Shown piece after piece: positions 59,635 through 64,000 of a stretch of DNA of 64,000 nt. The stretch comes from Acidobacteriota bacterium (GTDB taxonomy: Bacteria; Acidobacteriota; Thermoanaerobaculia; Thermoanaerobaculales; Sulfomarinibacteraceae), in the NCBI GenBank assembly GCA_022340665.1, contig JAJDNM010000090.1:60530-124529 (forward strand). The letters are read 5' to 3'. Under the pieces are notes generated by a model that saw only the letters and a list, made by a program, of their open reading frames with translations, did no database searches and was not told the origin of the DNA. Position 1 is the stretch's first letter. Each line of letters begins with the position of its first letter. The translations under genes were made by a program, and so were the position numbers.

Positions 59635-61068
59635 CTAGACTTCACGCAGCTTCCACCGTCCCCGTCGGAACACGAGCACGCCGACCACAGCGATCAGGGA
59701 CTCGGCGACGGTGATGGCGACAAAGACCCCGGTCGGGCCCTGGCCCGCGGTCATGGCCAGCAGATAAGCGAAGGGAAGCTGGAAGATCCAGTAGCAGAAA
59801 ACGTTGATGACGGTCGGCGTGTACGTATCACCGGCTCCGTTGAAGGCCTGTACCATGACCATGCCCCAGGCGTAGAACGGGTATCCGATGGAAACCCACC
59901 GCAGACAGGCGACGCCGTAGCGAACGACCGCTTCTTCGACCGAGAAGATCCTGATGAGCGGAGCCGCTCCGGCAACGAAAACGATCGCGACTGCGAGCAG
60001 AAAGATCATGTTGTACACGCCGGCGAGCCAGACGGAGGATTCGGCGCGTTCGGGCTGGCTGGCGCCCAGATTTTGCCCAACCAGGGTGGCCGCGGCATTG
60101 GCGAGCCCCCAGGCGGGCAGGATCGCGAAGATGATGAGGCGGATTGCGAGGGTGTAGCCGGCCACTGCCGCCGGCCCGAATCGACCGATGATCGCTACCA
60201 GGACGACCCAGCTCGTCGTGCCGATCAGGATCTGCAGAATCCCGCCCACCGAAAGACGCAGGAGACTGAGGATGATGCGCGGTCGTGGCAACAGGTCCGG
60301 CCAGTGAACGTGGATACGGCCTGTACCACGGAAGAGCACCCAAAGCTGGATGACGACACCGATACCGCGGCCGACGGTGGTGGCGACCGCCGCCCCGGTC
60401 ACGCCGAACTCCGGGAATGGCCCCAGGCCGAAGATCAGGCAGGGATCAAGAATGATGTTGACGGCGTTGGCGATCCACAGCACCCGCATTGCGATGGCCG
60501 CGTCTCCGGCGCCGCGAAAGACGGCGTTGAGCAGGAAGAGGAGCATGATCGTCGCGGAACCGCCGAACAACACGCGCGTGTAACCGTGACCCGAATTGAT
60601 CAACTCGGACGTCCCGCCCATCAGGCGCAGCAGGTCATCTGCGAACACGACCCCTGGAACCGCCACCGTCGCGGTCAGGCACAGACCGAGGAGGAGCGAC
60701 TGGGCTGCGGCGACACCGGCACCGGCCTTGTCCTTCTCTCCGATTCGACGTGCCACCATGGCGGTGGTCGCCATACCGGAGCCCATGGCGATCGCGAAGA
60801 GGATGCTGATCATCGCCTCCGTGAGTCCGACCGTCGCCACCGCGTCGGTTCCGAGACGCGAGACGAAGAAGGCGTCGGTCAGGGCGAAGACCGATTCCAT
60901 CACCATTTCGAGCACCATCGGGATCGCGAGCAGGACGACGGCGCGGCCGATCGGACCGGAGGTGAATTCGATCTCGCTGCCGGTCAGGGCGAGCTTGATC
61001 GTCTCCCAGGCGCTCATTCCTGGTGCGGCAGCTGGCTCCGCGGTGGAGGACGGTCCTTCGGGTGCCAT
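59635..61068 (-). CDS. MATE-family multidrug/solute exporter
   Basis: The 477-residue protein has twelve predicted membrane segments in two homologous halves. The half signatures are PIGRAVVLLAIPMVLEMVMESVFALTDAFFVSRLG in the first half and LLRLSVGGILQILIGTTSWVVLVAIIGRFG in the second. Motifs AMGSGMATTAMVARRIGEKDKAGA and AILPAWGLANAAATLVGQNLGA match MatE domains. It exports cationic compounds by Na+ or H+ antiport. The ATG at 61068 follows two possible GTG/ATG codons upstream. It converges on nothing; the 3' end faces the tetR promoter region. Confidence 0.88.
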   Translation of the reverse strand: MAPEGPSSTAEPAAAPGMSAWETIKLALTGSEIEFTSGPIGRAVVLLAIPMVLEMVMESVFALTDAFFVSRLGTDAVATVGLTEAMISILFAIAMGSGMATTAMVARRIGEKDKAGAGVAAAQSLLLGLCLTATVAVPGVVFADDLLRLMGGTSELINSGHGYTRVLFGGSATIMLLFLLNAVFRGAGDAAIAMRVLWIANAVNIILDPCLIFGLGPFPEFGVTGAAVATTVGRGIGVVIQLWVLFRGTGRIHVHWPDLLPRPRIILSLLRLSVGGILQILIGTTSWVVLVAIIGRFGPAAVAGYTLAIRLIIFAILPAWGLANAAATLVGQNLGASQPERAESSVWLAGVYNMIFLLAVAIVFVAGAAPLIRIFSVEEAVVRYGVACLRWVSIGYPFYAWGMVMVQAFNGAGDTYTPTVINVFCYWIFQLPFAYLLAMTAGQGPTGVFVAITVAESLIAVVGVLVFRRGRWKLREV

Positions 61069-61107
61069 GGTCACCTACGATACGCGATACCTGAGGGTAG
61101 GTTTGAC

Positions 61108-61224
61108 GGAGCAGTGAGAAGCTGAGGAGAAAAGGAGAAAAGGGGCGGAGGGGAGTGGAACGGGGGGGTGCGAGCCGCTTCGGACTTCTCCTCTGCGCCT
61201 TTTCTCCTCTGCACCTCTGCGGTA
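61108..61224. repeat. Purine/pyrimidine inverted heptamer-type element
   Basis: The left arm GCTGAGGAGAAAAGGAG-type purines (61121-61148) pairs with the right arm TTCTCCT, CTGCGCC, TTTTCTC, CTCTGCA, CCTCTGC (61185-61222). The loop is G-rich (CGGGGGGGTG). The right arm is homologous to 1274-1310. Confidence 0.65.
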
Positions 61225-61299
61225 ACGGCTGGCTTCGCGGGAACAAGTGGGCGACAATCTGCGTACCTTGAGACAGAGGTGTCAATGGGAGGGGAAACA

Positions 61300-61665
61300 A
61301 TGGCTGCAACATCGAAAGCGACCGTTGCCGGCGTATGCGACATAGTCGCGGGCATTTCCGGCGTCATCGGAGGTATCCCGTTGCTCGTGCTGGCACTCGT
61401 CGGAAGTGGGGTCCTGGCAGCGATTCCCGAGCCCGAGGTGAGCGCCCTGGCGGTTGCTCCGTTGGCCCTCTTCCTGCCGTTGGCTTTCGTGTGCTTCCTT
61501 TCCGGAGTCATCGCGATCGCCGGTGGTGTCGCTGCCTTCAACCGGCGCCGCTTCGGCCTCGCTCTCGGCGGGTCGATCGCCGCCGTCTTCGCCTTCTTTC
61601 CGGTCGGCATCGCGGCGGTGGTCTTCACCATCCTCGCCGAGCCCGAGTTCCGCGCCGCAGGTTGA
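61300..61665 (+). CDS. Small polytopic membrane protein, unknown
   Basis: The 121-residue protein starts MAATSKATVAGV, with GGAGGGG upstream. It has three to four hydrophobic segments (about 8-40, 50-72, 85-112). The internal loop AAFNRRRFGLALGGSIAAVFAFFPVGIAAVVFTI resembles small DUF4190/DUF4064-like membrane proteins that act as scaffolds; this is only similarity of pattern. A membrane-anchored protein gene follows 12 bases later. Confidence 0.6.
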   Translation: MAATSKATVAGVCDIVAGISGVIGGIPLLVLALVGSGVLAAIPEPEVSALAVAPLALFLPLAFVCFLSGVIAIAGGVAAFNRRRFGLALGGSIAAVFAFFPVGIAAVVFTILAEPEFRAAG

Positions 61666-61677
61666 GGCCGGACGATC

Positions 61678-62508
61678 GTGAACGAGACGACGAACAAGGT
61701 TCTGGCAGGTTGCGGGATCGGCTGCCTCCTGGCGATGATTGCCCTCGCCGGTCTCGGTTGGATGGGTTATCGGTGGACCAAGACAGCCGTCGATTCGGCC
61801 GAAGGCACGGTGCGGTCCCAGGTCGAGCTCGAAGAGCGACTCGGATCGATTCGGGACTACACGCCGCCCTTGGACGGCGCGATTCCCACGGAGCGCCTCG
61901 AGACCTTTCTCTTTGTGCGCGAGTCGATAGCGACGGAGCGCGAGGCCCTGGCCGCTGCGGTCGCAGACTTCGCGCCGGCGGCCGGTGAGGGTGAGACCAT
62001 CGGCGGTTTGCACGCGGCCAAGGCCACGATGCGCATGGCGCCTCGCGTGTTGGAGTTTGTCAGCGCACGAAATCAGGCTCTGCTCGACGCCGACATGGGG
62101 CTGGGCGAGTACACGTGGATCTACTGGCTGACCTGTCACGGCTGGCTTGGCCACCCGCCGGGGGAGTCGACGCTGCATGACATCCTCGAGCAACAGTCTG
62201 ATGCCGGGGGCAACGTCCAGATGGACATCCACGGTTGGGACGCCGAGGAAATGACACTTCAGCTGCGCCGCAACGTGACCGCCATGGTCCGAAATCTCCA
62301 CCAGACCTTGAAGGCCGAGCCGCAGGCGGGTGAATTGAACGAGGTCGTGGCGGCGGAGCTGGCCAAGATCGAAGACGACCCCTATCGCGTGCCCTGGCAG
62401 GACGGACTGCCGGAGGCGCTGGCGGTCGGGCTCGAGCCCTACCGCGGCCGGCTGGAGGCGAGTTACTCCCCGTCCACCAACCCCTTCGAGCTGATCGAGA
62501 TCGACTGA
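61678..62508 (+). CDS. Membrane-anchored protein of unknown function
   Basis: The 276-residue protein starts with GTG (MNETTNKVLAGCGIGCLLAMIALAGLGW), giving one N-terminal hydrophobic anchor (residues 8-28). The rest is polar and likely periplasmic, mainly helical, with a central WIYWLTCHGWLG stretch and an acidic C-terminus. There is no recognised domain. It lies 12 bp after the small membrane-protein gene and is probably cotranscribed with it. Confidence 0.6.
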   Translation: MNETTNKVLAGCGIGCLLAMIALAGLGWMGYRWTKTAVDSAEGTVRSQVELEERLGSIRDYTPPLDGAIPTERLETFLFVRESIATEREALAAAVADFAPAAGEGETIGGLHAAKATMRMAPRVLEFVSARNQALLDADMGLGEYTWIYWLTCHGWLGHPPGESTLHDILEQQSDAGGNVQMDIHGWDAEEMTLQLRRNVTAMVRNLHQTLKAEPQAGELNEVVAAELAKIEDDPYRVPWQDGLPEALAVGLEPYRGRLEASYSPSTNPFELIEID

Positions 62509-62529
62509 ACGCGTCTCGTGGTCGCGGCG

Positions 62530-62665
62530 GAGTCGAAAGTTCAGAATTGAGAGCTGAGAGTTTCCACCCACCCACCCTTTGCTCTGGCGGCGGCCAGACC
62601 TCTCAACTCTCAACCCTGAACTCTCAACTCAGTACACTGCACTCTCAATTCTCAACTCTCGACTG
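62530..62665. repeat. Heptamer-phased inverted element upstream of thrC
   Basis: The left arm holds AGTTCAG, AATTGAG, AGCTGAG words, with the core CCACCCACCCACCC. The right arm repeats CTCTCAA, CTCTCAA, CCCTGAA, CTCTCAA, then TCTCAAT, TCTCAAC (62601-62660). TAAAAT at 62686-62691 is a candidate -10 for thrC. Confidence 0.65.
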
Positions 62666-62710
62666 ATCCCTTTTCGCGGGAAAGGTAAAATCCCGGCCGG
62701 GGGTGTCGTC

Positions 62711-63949
62711 ATGACAGAGCCTGAGAAGCCCATCCGCATCAACCCTCTCATCGACAAGATCGTCTGCTCGATGACCGGCAAGGAGCACGATCCGCTAAGA
62801 TTTTCCAGGCCGATTGGACTCTGCTCCTGCTGCCCGGCACCCGGCAAGCCGCTGGTGGTCGTGTACAAGCTGGAGGCGGTTCGAAATCTTGTGGATCAAC
62901 ACGGTTGGGAGAAGGCCCCGGGCATATGGAAGTACGCCCCGCTCCTGCCCGTGCAGAGCGTGCCGCGCGACTACGCTCCCGATGTCGGTCTGACGGGTGC
63001 GGTATGTCACGAATTCCTGGGTGAGATGACCGGTGTCGAGCTCCACCTCAAGAACGAGGGCTCCAACCCCTCGGGCAGTTTCAAGGACAGGGGCCTCGCG
63101 GTCGGTATCGCTCTCGGCGTTGCCTGCGGTGCCAAACGCTTCTGCCTCCCGACCCAGGGAAACGCCGGCGTCGCGTCAAGCCTGTTCTCCACCCGGCTGC
63201 AACTGCCCGGTTGCCTGGTCTATATGCCCGAGGGCTACCAGGGGAACATCTATCACCGGGAAGCCGAGTTCTTCGGCGCCGAGGTGCGCTTCGCCGGCGG
63301 AAATATCGCCGCTTCGGGGAAGATCATGCGCGAGGAATTCGCCGAAGAGCTCGCGAGTGGCGAGTTGGTCGACATGTCGACGTTCTTCGAGCCGGGGCGG
63401 CTCGAGGGCAAGAAGACCATGGGTTTCGAGATTTTCGAGGATTTCGGCCCCGACAATCTGCCCGACTGGATCCTCTATCCGACCGGAGGTGGAACGGGGC
63501 TGGTCGGTATCTGGAAGGCGTTGCAGGAGCTGACCGCCCTCGGCTGGTTGGATCCGCAGAGGCACCGGCTGCCGCGGATGGTGGCAGTGCAGTCGGAGAA
63601 CTGTGCGCCGGTCGTGAAGTCCTTCGCGCTGGGCATCGACTACGTGGAACCGGTGGAGTCGAAGGGCACCGTCGCGGATGGCCTGGATGTGCCCGGCGCG
63701 ATCATGGGTCACGGCATTCTCGCGACGGTACGCGAGTCGGACGGCACCGCGGTCGCGGTCAGTGAGAGGCAGATCGTCGACGCCTTCGAGGTCCTTGGCC
63801 GGCACGGCCAGGCGGCGAGCTATGAGAGTGCTGCGACCTTCGCCGCGCTTCGGAAGATGCGTCAAGACGGCGTGATCGAGGCCGGGGCCAGCGTTCTACT
63901 GCTGCTGACGGCGAGCCACCTCATCTCGCTCGCGCAACAGCCGAGCTGA
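62711..63949 (+). CDS. thrC: Threonine synthase
   Basis: The 412-residue fold-type II PLP enzyme converts O-phosphohomoserine to threonine. It has a short Cys-containing N-terminus (CSMTGKEHDPLRFSRPIGLCSCC, possibly a degenerate zinc ribbon) and the PLP lysine motif NPSGSFKDRGLA near residue 118. LPTQGNAGVASSLFS and the PLP phosphate loop YPTGGGTGLVG near 262 are conserved. No other threonine-pathway gene is in view. The start has GGGGGTG upstream. Confidence 0.85.
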   Translation: MTEPEKPIRINPLIDKIVCSMTGKEHDPLRFSRPIGLCSCCPAPGKPLVVVYKLEAVRNLVDQHGWEKAPGIWKYAPLLPVQSVPRDYAPDVGLTGAVCHEFLGEMTGVELHLKNEGSNPSGSFKDRGLAVGIALGVACGAKRFCLPTQGNAGVASSLFSTRLQLPGCLVYMPEGYQGNIYHREAEFFGAEVRFAGGNIAASGKIMREEFAEELASGELVDMSTFFEPGRLEGKKTMGFEIFEDFGPDNLPDWILYPTGGGTGLVGIWKALQELTALGWLDPQRHRLPRMVAVQSENCAPVVKSFALGIDYVEPVESKGTVADGLDVPGAIMGHGILATVRESDGTAVAVSERQIVDAFEVLGRHGQAASYESAATFAALRKMRQDGVIEAGASVLLLLTASHLISLAQQPS

Positions 63950-64000
63950 CAAGCGCATCGGTGCCAGGAGAGACAAAGCGAACATCGTTGCCCTGAAGGC
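63950..64000. other. Window end after thrC
   Basis: These 51 bases follow the thrC stop. I see no terminator or gene start in them. Confidence 0.5.

Overview
The window is 64 kb of GC-rich chromosomal DNA from a Gram-negative bacterium. An outer membrane is implied by a TonB-dependent receptor, an RND/TolC efflux system and several lipoproteins. The gene content is mainly core metabolism: tryptophan synthesis, asparaginyl-tRNA synthetase, NAD synthetase, FtsK, MutL, RsmA, UppP, threonine synthase and a B12-dependent ribonucleotide reductase. A 2-oxoacid:ferredoxin oxidoreductase joined to NADH-dehydrogenase-like subunits points to partly anaerobic energy metabolism. Together with the Oar-like receptor and PD40 lipoproteins this suggests Acidobacteriota (Thermoanaerobaculia-like). 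That placement is inference and was not tested. I saw no rRNA, tRNA, CRISPR array, prophage or complete insertion sequence.

Layout. 1-9.3 kb: 3' part of nadE, a queuosine-precursor transporter, a small zincin, a CNT nucleoside transporter, a lipoprotein, an ArsR regulator with a periplasmic heavy-metal-binding protein, a membrane-anchored Smr protein, and asnS. 9.5-18.2 kb: trpE-G-D-C-F, then a PD40 lipoprotein and a 185-bp tandem repeat, then trpB-A. 18.3-27.4 kb: rsmA, uppP-ftsK-small membrane protein, mutL, a rhomboid-like pseudoprotease and a GT-C glycosyltransferase. 27.4-35.4 kb: a ten-gene redox operon holding a P-loop ATPase, four VOR-type oxidoreductase subunits, HydC-, HydB- and HoxU-like subunits, a four-cluster ferredoxin and a rubrerythrin. 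35.8-42.8 kb: acyl-CoA-binding protein, amidohydrolase, nrdJ with two NrdR-like boxes, and an SDR dehydrogenase. 43-49.5 kb: a MacAB-like exporter with two permeases, PilZ, GFA and a lipoprotein. 49.9-59.5 kb: a TonB receptor behind a sigma54-like promoter, and a leftward TetR-TolC-adaptor-RND efflux operon with an 18-bp perfect operator. 59.6-64 kb: a MATE exporter, two unknown membrane proteins and thrC.

The most unusual signal is non-coding. More than twenty gaps between genes hold elements built from short words repeated with strict 7-bp phasing, such as GGAATTA, TTGAGAG, ATCCAGC and GAATTGC. In many of them the right half carries the reverse complement of the left-half words, around a C-rich/G-rich core (CCCRCCCRCCC and GGGYGGGYGGG). 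The word differs between elements while the architecture is shared. Four further gaps use 6-bp phasing. The arrays sit inside otherwise tight operons and sometimes supply the stop codon of the upstream gene. They resemble short tandemly repeated repetitive sequences known from cyanobacteria, but the paired inverted arms look distinct.
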